From contig CAJQQR010000034.1 in assembly GCA_905480545.1 (NCBI GenBank), positions 1 to 42,618 of the forward strand: 42,618 nt of DNA, read 5' to 3'. Both the position numbers and the translations under genes were made by a program. The stretch comes from an uncultured Pirellulaceae bacterium (GTDB taxonomy: Bacteria; Planctomycetota; Planctomycetia; Pirellulales; Pirellulaceae). This document shows positions 8,484-17,660 of the stretch, piece after piece (within the stretch, counting starts at the first letter, position 1; each line of letters begins with the position of its first letter). The notes under the pieces were generated by a model. The model saw nothing but the letters and a program-made list of their open reading frames with translations, searched no databases and was not told the DNA's origin.

Positions 8484-9617
8484 TTAGCAGACCCAGAGCG
8501 GCAGCTGCAGCACATCTCTGGATGCGTAATTTTTTAATAACTTTAGGGCAGATTCTGTGACTTCGTGTCCTTTCGCGATCAGCAATCTATCCTTTTCTGC
8601 CATAACATTTTTGGCGAACACCATGCCAGTCCGAATCTCATCTAGAGATATTTCCTTGGCTGATCCATTGGACAGCCTGAATATCACTTCTTGCAACGAA
8701 CGCAAGACCGTTGGATCGTATCTTGTTGAGTTACGCTTCTGTGCGACAAATGCGGCGCCAGCGTCACTATTTCGATTTTCCTCAGTATCAAAATCGAGGG
8801 CCGCTTTAACGATCCGCGCTCCGATTGGTATCTCTTCAGCTGACAACTCATCATTCGGAAAGCCACCTCCGTCAAAATGCTTCTCTTGATAGGCAACGAT
8901 CCTGGCAACATTTTCCAGTCTAGGAATGTTTTCCAATAAACGCTTACCAATATCTGGATGCTGCTCGAAAGACACACGCTCTGATTCAGTCAGCTCTTCA
9001 TTGCTAGTGATTTTTTGTAACGTTGATTCGTTTAACGTAACGCATCCTAACGCAGATAGCATTGAAGCTATTTCAATCTCCCAGATTTCTTCTATCTGCA
9101 TATGCTTTGCAACCTCAATTGCAATTCGTTTGACGCGTGAAGCACGTCCAAATGCGACAGGATTTACAAGGGCCAACACGTCGGACAGAACTTTCACGCT
9201 ACCCATCAGTGTTCCTTCAACCAGCTCTTTTTCGGATCGAATTAGTGCGTGCTGACGGAGCCCGTCAGTCATCGCCAATTCAAGAACGTCGTTGGGACAA
9301 GGCTTGGAAAGGAACCGAAAGATATTGCCGCGGTTGATTGCATCGATCGTGGTTTCCAGATCAGAAAATCCGGTAAGCATCATCCGAACTGTATCGGGTG
9401 AGATGCTCTTGATTTGCGTTAACATCTCGATTCCAGTCATGTCAGGCATTCGCATATCAGAGATCACAACGGCAATCGGACCTCTTTCTTTTACGACCTG
9501 AATTCCATCTAAAGGACCAACAGCAGTTTCAATGTCGAATTTATCCTCGAATTGACGTGCGATGGCCTTCAAAACCTTAGGGTCATCATCGACGAATAAT
9601 ATCTTATTTTCACTCAT
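8484..9617 (-). CDS. Response regulator with degenerate HD-GYP-like output domain
   Basis: A 377-residue protein. Residues 1-125 form a canonical receiver: VDDD at 9-12, phospho-acceptor Asp54 in ISDMRMPDMTG, Thr82 in MLTG, Lys105 in LSKPC. Residues about 135-300 align in layout with an RpfG-type HD-GYP c-di-GMP phosphodiesterase, but key residues are missing. The first His (usually HSxRV) is absent in FGRASRV. The HD dyad is replaced by Ser188-Ala189 in MLSALGC, and the GYP signature reads GGGFP. The HPDIGKRLL segment is kept. Metal-dependent hydrolysis therefore looks unlikely, and a binding or scaffold role is more probable. The C-terminal 75 residues form a small extra domain containing GMVFAKNV, often found after HD-GYP in this group. 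It lies between the HDOD and stand-alone receiver genes of the operon. Confidence 0.82.
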   Translation of the reverse strand: MSENKILFVDDDPKVLKAIARQFEDKFDIETAVGPLDGIQVVKERGPIAVVISDMRMPDMTGIEMLTQIKSISPDTVRMMLTGFSDLETTIDAINRGNIFRFLSKPCPNDVLELAMTDGLRQHALIRSEKELVEGTLMGSVKVLSDVLALVNPVAFGRASRVKRIAIEVAKHMQIEEIWEIEIASMLSALGCVTLNESTLQKITSNEELTESERVSFEQHPDIGKRLLENIPRLENVARIVAYQEKHFDGGGFPNDELSAEEIPIGARIVKAALDFDTEENRNSDAGAAFVAQKRNSTRYDPTVLRSLQEVIFRLSNGSAKEISLDEIRTGMVFAKNVMAEKDRLLIAKGHEVTESALKLLKNYASRDVLQLPLWVC

Positions 9618-9693
9618 ATAATTATCATGTGGAAAAAACTGCGTTGCCCCGAATCAATCGTCCCATTGCAAATATGCTCCAGCTTTTGATTCT

Positions 9694-10866
9694 TCAGGCG
9701 TCGCACAATCCTTGCCAAACCTCCTGTCTTTCCAAGCACCCTATACCGCCAAGGTAATCTTCAAATCTTTGTTTTCGATCGGCATTCTCATCAGGTTTGT
9801 GACAAAGCTCGTTGGCTGACGCGACTGCCGTGATGGCAGAAAAAACTTTTTCGCCAGCCTGCTCTGGATTGTGGTGCAATGCTACAGCCTCGATAATTGA
9901 TTGGGGCAGCCCCCAGATAAACAACATATGTGCACCAACCTGCGCATGGTCCGATCCGAAAATTTCGCGTTCGGCCTGCCATGAAGAGAGATTTTTGGCC
10001 CTGGCATTTTGAATACAACGTTGAAAGGCATCTGCATCAGCCCTCAATAGTGCCAATTTCCCGATGTCGTGTAGCATTCCTGAGGTGAATGCAATGTTGA
10101 TTGATTCTTTGTCCAACGCTTCGCTAATAGCAATCAATCTGGCGATACCACCGACCTTCAAACTATGATCCATAAATGAATCGATTGAAAATCCGGACAC
10201 ATTTTCAAACTCTATAAATATACCAAAGGACAATACAAGCGACTTGATAGCTTCGACACCTAACATTGTCACTGCTTGTGCTGCGGTATGCACGGTACTC
10301 CTCAATCCGAATACAGCGGAGTTCGCCAACTGCAGAATTTTTGCAGTCATCGCAGCATCCCGTGCAATTATCTCCCCAATCGCTGCAGTCGATGACTCTT
10401 CGTTTTCCAGTTCGTTGATTACCATTTTATAAATCTTGGGAACGCTTGGCAGAGCTGAAATACTACCAATGACCTGCATCAATGATTGCGAATTAAGAAT
10501 TTTCTTTAAAACGGTTGCCCGTTTGATAGTCTCCTTTAATTTGTTCGCATCGCACGGCTTTGAAAGATACTGGTGCATGGGATTCACAGCGCGAAAAACA
10601 GCTTCTTTGTCAGCCTCTCCCGAAAGTACGATTCGGACCACATGAGGAAATTTTTGACTTATTATTGCAAGCAACTGCCCCCCATTCATGCCCGGCATTT
10701 TCATATCAGTGACAACCGTGTCGATATCTGCGTTGGTTCGTAGAAGCTCTAGTGCTTCCTCGCCACCACTTGCAAATTCGGCGTCCCACTCTTCTTCGGC
10801 GGCATCCAGCATTCGCTCCAAACCACGCAAAATCTGCTTTTCATCATCTACGAATAAAACAGTCAT
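9694..10866 (-). CDS. Response regulator with HDOD output domain
   Basis: A 390-residue protein. The N-terminal receiver (about 1-120) has VDDE at 6-9, phospho-acceptor Asp54 in VTDMKMPGM, IVLSG and LSKPC. A HDOD domain follows (about 135-335), recognisable from SALPSVPKIY at its start, DAAMTAKILQLANSA in the first helices, and LHDIGKLALL further on. HDOD domains are non-catalytic relatives of HD phosphohydrolases that appear in signalling proteins controlling motility, cell cycle or stress responses. The gene lies 74 bp after the histidine kinase gene and 76 bp before the HD-GYP-like regulator. Receiver-HDOD and receiver-HD-GYP proteins beside a kinase suggest one phosphorelay with several outputs. 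No DNA-binding domain is present, so control is probably through proteins or second messengers. Confidence 0.87.
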   Translation of the reverse strand: MTVLFVDDEKQILRGLERMLDAAEEEWDAEFASGGEEALELLRTNADIDTVVTDMKMPGMNGGQLLAIISQKFPHVVRIVLSGEADKEAVFRAVNPMHQYLSKPCDANKLKETIKRATVLKKILNSQSLMQVIGSISALPSVPKIYKMVINELENEESSTAAIGEIIARDAAMTAKILQLANSAVFGLRSTVHTAAQAVTMLGVEAIKSLVLSFGIFIEFENVSGFSIDSFMDHSLKVGGIARLIAISEALDKESINIAFTSGMLHDIGKLALLRADADAFQRCIQNARAKNLSSWQAEREIFGSDHAQVGAHMLFIWGLPQSIIEAVALHHNPEQAGEKVFSAITAVASANELCHKPDENADRKQRFEDYLGGIGCLERQEVWQGLCDA

Positions 10867-10940
10867 TTTTCTACCGTTCTCAGTAATTATAAAATTTGTC
10901 TACATACAGATCTTCTGAGCACCTAATCCGTTCGTGGTTT

Positions 10941-12734
10941 TCAAGTAGCGATGGCCTGCAACGAAGGCGTTAACTCGTCAGTGGTAGACGGTAACTCAAT
11001 TATGAAAGTTGTTCCCACACCCTCAACAACGTTAAAAGACAGCATCCCACGATGTTTCTGGACAACGACAGAATGAGCTATTGCCAAGCCTTGTCCAGTT
11101 CCCTTGCCGACGCCTTTTGTAGTAAAAAAAGGATCGAAAATCCGATCGTGGATATGGCTCGGGATTCCTCCTCCCGTGTCTTCGATTTCAACTCGAACCC
11201 CTCCATCAATTTTAAGTGATGTGAGTTTAATCTTTCCTTTCCCTGCCTGGCCCTCATCGGTACGATCCGAAATTGCATGGGCGGCATTTACTATCAAATT
11301 AAGAAATACCTGGTTCAATTCACCGGGGAACCCTTCAATCAACTCAATTTCCGGGTCCAGATCGGTTTCAATTTCTGCAACGTACTTCCATTCATTTGTG
11401 GAAATCGCAAGAGTGGTTTCAATTGAACGATTGACATCAACTGCTGATTTCTCTTCTAAGCCCGGGTGAGACAACTCTTTCATTGCGCTAACGATCCGAG
11501 ATACATGCCCGACTCCAGCGATCGAATCATCAAGTGCTTCTGGTATCTGATTGAACAGACGACGAACCTTCAATTTTGCCGTTTTTGCCTGAAATGCTTC
11601 AATCTGAACTGGCTCAAACCCTAAGTTTTCAGCAACATCTATTATTTCAAGGGCGGATTCGATGTAGGGGACTAACTTGCAGAACTTTGTCTTTACATAG
11701 TCTAAATTGTCGCCTATGTACTGCATCGGTGTATTGATTTCGTGGGCAACTCCTGCTGCCAACTGTCCCACTGAATCCAATTTCAACGCATTCTGCAATT
11801 GCTGTTCACGCAAACGGCTTTCCGTCAGATCTGCACCAAGGATAATCACTCCATCGCATTCCGCTCCGTTAAATATTGGATAACTGGATAAGCCAATTAT
11901 TTTCGTATTGCCGAGGTGGTCACGGAATTTCAATTCCAGCCTGACTGACTTACTCTTTTTGGAGCAATCAATCAATTGTGTTAAGTCTTGGCCTGATTCC
12001 CAAAGAATTGGCAATTCCAAAAATGAGCATCCGATCACTTCCGGCGAACTGAGGGCAAACGTTTCGGTCGCGAATTCATTCCAATGGCAAACGACTCCAG
12101 CTGGATCGACCCTCAACATAAGCGAATCAATTGCAGACAACAGGCGTTCTGATTCCGCTTTGGCAATATCAAGTTTCCGTGTTCGGTCTGCTACAATTTT
12201 TTCAAGTTCCTCCTGCTTCAAATTCGCTGAATCGATTAGACGGCGTTTCTCCACCAGTAAAACGGCAATCTGCATCACTAATACATTGTCGAATGGTTTT
12301 TTGAGTATTAGCAGGCGAACTGACATGCCTAGACGTTGGCAGATTTCAACCCAAGTATCATCCGAGCACGCAGAGCATATTACGACTTGGACATCTGGAT
12401 CAGCTTCAAATATTTTCCCAATCGTCTCCAAGGCACTCCACCCGGACGGCATTTGCATATCGCAAAAGACCAATGTGTATGGGTTATTTTGAACCTTAGC
12501 TTCAACCACTTTTTGATAACCGTCTTGGCCTTGCGAGGCAAAGTCGAGATCTGCTACCAATCGATTATCAGCTTTGCATTCTGAAGCAGACTCACCTAAT
12601 GCTGGCCGTTGAGAATCAGCCCACAGCTGATTTTCGTTTTTTGATAAAAAAATCTTTCGAAAGTAGTTGTGAATTTCGGGATTACCATCAATGACCAAAA
12701 TTCGCGGCGGTTCTTTTGAGTTCGTTACTGACAT
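10941..12734 (-). CDS. Hybrid sensor histidine kinase (receiver-PAS-HisKA-HATPase)
   Basis: About 597 residues from the preferred ATG at 12734, which has AAGG 8 nt upstream; an in-frame GTG at 12785 adds 17 residues without homology. Residues about 10-190 form an N-terminal receiver with phospho-acceptor Asp92 (FCDMQMPSGW) and LLILKKPFDN. Its first acidic motif reads VIDGN, so the second of the usual two Asp residues is Gly. A coiled stretch then leads to a PAS domain (about 205-315). The HisKA motif VAHEINTPMQ carries His331. The HATPase has an N box (NLIVNAAHAI), G1 (DTGGGIP), an F box (FDPFFTTK) and G2 (GTGQGLAIAH). There are no membrane segments, so the kinase is cytoplasmic. It heads the operon and probably phosphorylates its neighbours. 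Confidence 0.88.
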   Translation of the reverse strand: MSVTNSKEPPRILVIDGNPEIHNYFRKIFLSKNENQLWADSQRPALGESASECKADNRLVADLDFASQGQDGYQKVVEAKVQNNPYTLVFCDMQMPSGWSALETIGKIFEADPDVQVVICSACSDDTWVEICQRLGMSVRLLILKKPFDNVLVMQIAVLLVEKRRLIDSANLKQEELEKIVADRTRKLDIAKAESERLLSAIDSLMLRVDPAGVVCHWNEFATETFALSSPEVIGCSFLELPILWESGQDLTQLIDCSKKSKSVRLELKFRDHLGNTKIIGLSSYPIFNGAECDGVIILGADLTESRLREQQLQNALKLDSVGQLAAGVAHEINTPMQYIGDNLDYVKTKFCKLVPYIESALEIIDVAENLGFEPVQIEAFQAKTAKLKVRRLFNQIPEALDDSIAGVGHVSRIVSAMKELSHPGLEEKSAVDVNRSIETTLAISTNEWKYVAEIETDLDPEIELIEGFPGELNQVFLNLIVNAAHAISDRTDEGQAGKGKIKLTSLKIDGGVRVEIEDTGGGIPSHIHDRIFDPFFTTKGVGKGTGQGLAIAHSVVVQKHRGMLSFNVVEGVGTTFIIELPSTTDELTPSLQAIAT

Positions 12735-13621
12735 CTCAGACCTTGTTGAAGTTCTCTGATTTTTGGTTTGGATCCTGTTTGGCACGACACTACAGGTAAC
12801 GGTATGCTCAGCTAGAGTGTTGGAATTAATTCGAGACTGCGATGGCTTTCCAGCTGACTGCTCTCAAGCCGGAATAAGGGGAACGCTCAGATTAGACGTT
12901 GCACCATATCGGTTGCCTTTCCTCTAATATGCGAACTCGAATAAAACCTCCCTTACAGAGCTTTGGTACGATTGAATCCCGTATTCATGACAGGGATTTT
13001 TGGTGGTGAAACGCTACTGACAAAACTTAACTAGGTTGTTTTTGCGGTTCACAAGTCCTTCGGATGCTCTGGACAGAACGCTTATTTGCCCAGTTGATCC
13101 CCATAAACTTCCCTGCGCCCCATGCCGTTTAAGAAGGTCCGTAACTTCTTTCGGCCATTTGTCTAGTTAAAACTTGAAACACTCGTTTGGTGCCCCAACT
13201 CAATGCGCACCCGGATCGGATTCGGTCGAACGTTTAAAAACAGGGTATCCCACGACCCAAGACTGAACAGGCGCTTTGCTTTGGATCATTTTCAACATCG
13301 ACTAACCGCCGGTTTGAAGATCGAATCCAATTCCTTTGCCTTGCCCCATCGGTACTTAAATTAGAGTCAAAGAGACTGTCTTAGATGTACCAAATAGCAA
13401 AGACGGCACATTCGTCACTTATGCCTTTGTTAAAAGCAGGCTTTGGACTAGTTCAAATAGTCAAGTTTAGAACTTCGGAGAAAATTGACAAAGAGAAATT
13501 GAAGTGATTCGTGTTGCGTTTTGGGCCACCTCACGGGATACCTTGTGTGACCGCTATTTAACGTTCCAATTGCTGTAAGTGCCTTACCTAAAAGCACTTG
13601 CAAAGCGGTCTTGAATTTGGC
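12735..13621. other. Long spacer upstream of the signalling operon
   Basis: Nearly 890 bp between the start of the histidine kinase gene and the end of the first sulfatase gene, both on the minus strand. No protein-like frame, RNA gene or clear repeat was seen. It must hold the promoter of the signalling operon and the terminator of the sulfatase gene, but neither can be placed with confidence. Confidence 0.45.
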
Positions 13622-15085
13622 TCAATCGTCTTGAATCGCGTCGATAACCGGACGTACTGACTTTAGGTACACCGAGTAATCCTTAAATTCAGGGTCATCA
13701 GTTTTTTTCATATGTTCCAGAAGAATCGACCGCGAGGCTTTGAGATTCGGTTTTGCCTTCAAGTCGTCAATTAGATTGTTCAGTGCATCTGGGTCGCGTT
13801 CATAGTCGAACAACTCTTCAGGGCACCGATAGAGGTAGTGGCTGACACGCACAGCAATCGTTGGATCGTTTTTGGCTGCTTCCGCCATCGCGGCGAACGT
13901 TCGGCCGGACATTGACTCGTTGCTGAATTTGGTTTTTCCATTTGCCCATCCATTCCAGATGTAGCCGTCGTTCATACTGATCAATCCGCGCATAGCGAAT
14001 CGCTTCCGAGAAAAGGGGTAGTTGAGATGCACAAAAACTCGTTTACGCCCCACGCCTTCAGTTGCAACCGCCGGGTCGATCAATCCACGGAACGACTTGC
14101 CATCAGCGCCGTCGAGATTGCTTAGTCCGACGATGTCTAAAATCGTTGGTGCAAGGTCGATTGAATTGACCATCGTCTGGCTAATGGTTTCCCCCTCGGG
14201 AGTTTTACCGGGCCAGCGGATGATCAGTGGCGTTCGATTGGAGTGCATCCAACAGTTGGTTTTGGCAAAAGGAACCGCGATACCGTGGTCAGAGAGAAAA
14301 ATCACGACCGTGTTTTTTTGCTGCTCAGATTCGTCAAGCACATTTAATACTTCACCGATGATCTCGTCGCAGCGTCGCACGGAGGTGTAGTACTCGGCCA
14401 TCTCCAATCGGACTTTTGGCAAGTCTGGCAGGAAACCAGGAAGCGGAACTTCATCCGGGCGATACGGATTCTCGACAAGCGGAACGCCTGCCCAGAGCTT
14501 CGGCCTCTTCTCTCGTTTTTCTTGAGGTGAGTTAGCGAAAGGACGATGTGGGTCGTGCAAATTAACGTTGAGGAAGAACGGTCTGTCGAGAGACTTTGCT
14601 TTCGCCATCGCACCAGCGGTAGTCTCCCGGTATCGCTTGGGCGAGCGACCATAGCCCAACTCGTGCATGTCGTAAGTTTCGTCAAAGGCTGTCTTGTGGC
14701 GACTTGGAATCGTGTGCACGGCCTTGCCGATCGCCGCCGTGTAGTAGCCTTTCTCTCGCATTGTTTCCGGCAATGTCGGCACGCCTGCATTGATTTTATC
14801 AAAACCAAGTGCGCCGCTGCGGTGCGGGTAGCGCCCCGTCATGATTGACGCGCGGCACGGCTGACAGATCGCGATCGTTACGTAGGCATGCTTGAAGCGG
14901 ACTCCCTGACTGGCCAACCGGTCGAGATTGGGCGTGACATCTTTGAGTTCATTGCCGAAACACCCCAGTGAATCCCAATTCATATCGTCGGCAGTGATCA
15001 GCAGAATGTTGGGCCGGTCGTTTGCCATGACGGTTGACGTCCAACCGAAAATGGTGGTGAGCAGGATCGCCAAAAGGGTACGCAT
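13622..15085 (-). CDS. Exported sulfatase, CQPCR type
   Basis: A 487-residue formylglycine sulfatase. The ATG at 15085 begins a clean signal peptide (MRTLLAILLTT to about VMAND) and has GGAA upstream; an in-frame extension to 15139 is not signal-like. The metal site ITADDMNWDS (Asp33-34) opens the domain. The maturation motif is CQPCR at 74-78, whose Cys74 would become formylglycine, followed by ASIMTGRYPHRSG. Another metal site lies in IFLSDHGIAVPFAKTNCW, and the C-terminal block with LFDYERDPDALNNL is typical of bacterial sulfatases. Sulfatases with CQPCR in this group are often labelled heparan N-sulfatase-like, but the substrate cannot be read from sequence. Planctomycetes encode many sulfatases for marine sulfated polysaccharides. 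The gene diverges from another sulfatase with a 272-bp spacer. No maturase gene lies in the window. Confidence 0.87.
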   Translation of the reverse strand: MRTLLAILLTTIFGWTSTVMANDRPNILLITADDMNWDSLGCFGNELKDVTPNLDRLASQGVRFKHAYVTIAICQPCRASIMTGRYPHRSGALGFDKINAGVPTLPETMREKGYYTAAIGKAVHTIPSRHKTAFDETYDMHELGYGRSPKRYRETTAGAMAKAKSLDRPFFLNVNLHDPHRPFANSPQEKREKRPKLWAGVPLVENPYRPDEVPLPGFLPDLPKVRLEMAEYYTSVRRCDEIIGEVLNVLDESEQQKNTVVIFLSDHGIAVPFAKTNCWMHSNRTPLIIRWPGKTPEGETISQTMVNSIDLAPTILDIVGLSNLDGADGKSFRGLIDPAVATEGVGRKRVFVHLNYPFSRKRFAMRGLISMNDGYIWNGWANGKTKFSNESMSGRTFAAMAEAAKNDPTIAVRVSHYLYRCPEELFDYERDPDALNNLIDDLKAKPNLKASRSILLEHMKKTDDPEFKDYSVYLKSVRPVIDAIQDD

Positions 15086-15357
15086 GAAATTTCCGAAATC
15101 ACTGTGTGGTTTGTGCGGTTCGCCAACGAGTCGCAACACCTGCGAAAGCCAAGCCTTGGAATCTTAAATCCATTGCGCTCGTTCATCAACCAGACCTTGG
15201 AGTTGCTCCCCATTCAAGCACAATTCCGAGCCTGTGCAACGTCAAGTCCCTGCCCATCGCTGGAGTCAAGGCACCGCAAAGGCTCGCTCGTTTCTCGCTT
15301 AGCATCTCGCATCACATTGATTATGCAATGACAAGCGTGACAGCTATAATCGTCCTT

Positions 15358-16878
15358 ATGTCTATCACACGATTTGCTTATATCACTGTATCGGCCGCCT
15401 TTTTTCTCTGCCATTCTGTATCGGCCGACAATCCCCCGCCCCAAACGCGCGACCATGTTCTACTCATCACCATCGATGACCTCAACGACTGGGTTGGCTG
15501 CCTGAGCGACAAAGACGCCTCCGCACAAGCCGGACACCTCACAGGACGAGGGCACCCCCAAGCATCCACACCCAATATGGACCGGCTCGCCAAACGTGGC
15601 GTCCTGTTCACCAACGCCCACTGCCAGGCACCGATTTGCCGACCGTCACGCACCAGCTTCATGTCTGGCCTGCGTCCCACGACCTCCGGCATCTACGGCA
15701 ACCGCCCAAAGTACGACGCCAACGGTACGCTCAAACCAGGTAAAGACGTGCCCTGGCTGACCAAACGCTTCGAGCAGGCCGGCTACCAAACCTTCACCGC
15801 CGGCAAAATCCTGCACGGCAGCCAAAACAAGCCGCTGGGAGGCACGCCTTGTTTCAAAACCAACCAAGGCCCCTATCCGCCCAAGAAACTTGGAGTCCCC
15901 GCAGAGGTCACCAAGCCAGGCGTCTGGGACTTTGGCGTATACCCCAAAACCGAAAAGGAATACACCGACCTGCGCATCGCCCGATGGACCGCCGGAAACA
16001 TCAACAAGCCCAACAAATCAGGCGACAAGCCTCGCTTCATGGCGTTGGGCTTCTACAATCCGCACCTACCGTTGTTCGCCCCTAAGAAGTGGTTCGACGC
16101 CGCACCGAGTCAAAAAGACGTGCTGCTCGCCGCGATGCGCGGCGACGACATGGACGACCTGCCTGCAATCGCCAAGCGGATCGCAAGCCGCGTTTCCTTT
16201 GCCGCCCCCGCAGCCTGGGTGCGCGAAACAGAGGACCGACTCCGCCTGCTGACGCAGGCCTACCTCGCCTGTACTTCCGCGATGGACGACAGCCTGGGCG
16301 AAGTAATTGATGCGTTGGACAAGAGCGACATGGCAAACAACACTTGGATTATCGTCCTCTCCGACCACGGCTGGCACCTCGGTGAAAAGAACCACATCGC
16401 CAAGCAGACCCTGTGGACGCGATCGACGCGTGTACCGCTGATCATTGTCCCGCCCAAGCGGTTGAAGGGCACACCACGCGGTAAACGCTGCGAACGACCG
16501 GCCGAGTTGCTGGACGTTTACCCCACACTCATAGACGTTGCCGGGATCAAGCCCATCAAGAGCGACAAGCACCTCGACGGCCTGAGCCTGCTGCCCTGGA
16601 TCAATAACCCCGCCGCCGAAAAGAAACGCCCAGCGATTACCACGATCTATTCCCACAACCACAGCCTCGTCGGCGACCGCTACCGCTACACGCGATATGC
16701 CGACGGCAGCGAAGAACTCTACGACCGCTTCAACGACCCGCATGAGTTCGACAACCTGATCGACCCGTTGAAAACGACGGATAAAAATCAGCAAGCGATC
16801 ATCAAAGAACTCGCCGCCTGGATCCCTAGTAACGAAGTCGGCCCACCCGACCTCGTGGACGACCGAGTAAAACGTTAG
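15358..16878 (+). CDS. Exported sulfatase, CRPSR type, iduronate-2-sulfatase-like
   Basis: A 506-residue sulfatase from the ATG at 15358, which starts a plausible signal peptide (MSITRFAYITV to about SVSAD). The frame stays open to 15106 and another ATG lies at 15328, but the upstream residues look non-coding and no ribosome binding site marks either start. Metal residues are in LITIDDLNDW (Asp40-41). The formylglycine motif is CRPSR at 94-98, followed by TSFMSGLRPTTSGIY. A later LSDHGWHLGEKNHIAKQ block is typical of iduronate-2-sulfatase-like enzymes, and LYDRFNDPHEFDNL lies near the C-terminus. By hand count 45 of 60 bases at 16201-16260 are G/C, against 27 of 60 at 14281-14340 in the neighbouring sulfatase. 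This suggests separate ancestry. The stop is followed by a long spacer. Confidence 0.85.
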   Translation: MSITRFAYITVSAAFFLCHSVSADNPPPQTRDHVLLITIDDLNDWVGCLSDKDASAQAGHLTGRGHPQASTPNMDRLAKRGVLFTNAHCQAPICRPSRTSFMSGLRPTTSGIYGNRPKYDANGTLKPGKDVPWLTKRFEQAGYQTFTAGKILHGSQNKPLGGTPCFKTNQGPYPPKKLGVPAEVTKPGVWDFGVYPKTEKEYTDLRIARWTAGNINKPNKSGDKPRFMALGFYNPHLPLFAPKKWFDAAPSQKDVLLAAMRGDDMDDLPAIAKRIASRVSFAAPAAWVRETEDRLRLLTQAYLACTSAMDDSLGEVIDALDKSDMANNTWIIVLSDHGWHLGEKNHIAKQTLWTRSTRVPLIIVPPKRLKGTPRGKRCERPAELLDVYPTLIDVAGIKPIKSDKHLDGLSLLPWINNPAAEKKRPAITTIYSHNHSLVGDRYRYTRYADGSEELYDRFNDPHEFDNLIDPLKTTDKNQQAIIKELAAWIPSNEVGPPDLVDDRVKR

Positions 16879-17536
16879 GGCGGCAATCGGCGGTTTTGAA
16901 TTCCCTCCACCCACGAGATGATGATGGGGCTGCATTCACGCTAACTGACAGCGCACTATTTACCCATCAGTCCGCTATTCTGCCGCCGGATCAGTGTGCC
17001 ACAAAGCTAAACAATTTCAGAATACCGAAATCAAACTCGATGGGATCGCCGAACAAGAAAGCCAATGGCTGACGGAATAGCGCGCCGCGGCTATTAATCA
17101 AAACCTAATCGATCTCAGCAAGGAACTTGGCGTCGCCATCAATCTGGAACTCAACCTCACTTTATTCGAAGAAAAGCGCGAGCTTCCATTGCCTTTGGTT
17201 CAAATTGGATGAACAAATAAAGTTGACTCTGCCCCGTATCAATTTTGAAATGACTTTGCACCTATGCGGTTCGTAGCCAACAGAAAGATAACCGTTGCCC
17301 CTTGGAAAATGACTCACATATTTCTCAACGAATTCAGGCTTTAAGTTCCCTGCCAAATTCCTGATCGACCATGCACTTTTAGGAAACCGATTAGATTTCG
17401 GCAGTGCTCTTAGCAGAAGCGATACGAACCTTCAGTGCGGTATTTCATCCTTCCAGTTAGAAATTGGTCCGTGACGACGAAAGTAGGCCACCGGGGGGAC
17501 CGTTTGGGGGTTGAGCGAGAAGCGCATAGCTTGAAA

Positions 17537-17572
17537 AGCAAACTGGAAAGCAAACTGGAAAGCAAACTGGAA
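17537..17572. repeat. 12-bp tandem repeat, three copies
   Basis: AGCAAACTGGAA occurs three times head to tail at 17537-17548, 17549-17560 and 17561-17572, followed by a partial AGC. The period is a multiple of three and one frame would read SKLE repeated, but no gene is evident around it. It is probably a slippage-generated repeat. Confidence 0.9.
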
Positions 17573-17627
17573 AGCTGCTTGTGTGCCTCGGATTTATTCT
17601 CACCAAGGCAGATCCGATTGCCGTTTT

Positions 17628-17660
17628 GATTAAGGCACCAAGATTAAGGCACCAAGATTA
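17628..17660. repeat. 14-bp tandem repeat, two copies plus a partial
   Basis: GATTAAGGCACCAA occurs at 17628-17641 and 17642-17655, followed by GATTA at 17656-17660. It lies 130 bp from the 3' end of the tRNA-Ser gene. The period is not a multiple of three and no coding frame covers it. Confidence 0.9.

Noticed and set aside
12735..12785. Upstream GTG start for the histidine kinase
   Set aside because: The extra 17 residues show no domain match and the ATG at 12734 has a better ribosome binding site.
15106..15357. An 84-codon N-terminal extension of the second sulfatase
   Set aside because: The residues are not signal-like or conserved in type, while a proper signal peptide starts at 15358.
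16066..16935. A 289-codon minus-strand frame across the GC-rich sulfatase
   Set aside because: High GC lowers stop frequency in antisense frames; the plus strand carries clear sulfatase motifs.
17537..17660. Short repeats considered as a CRISPR array
   Set aside because: The units are contiguous, 12-14 bp, without unique spacers, and no cas genes are present.
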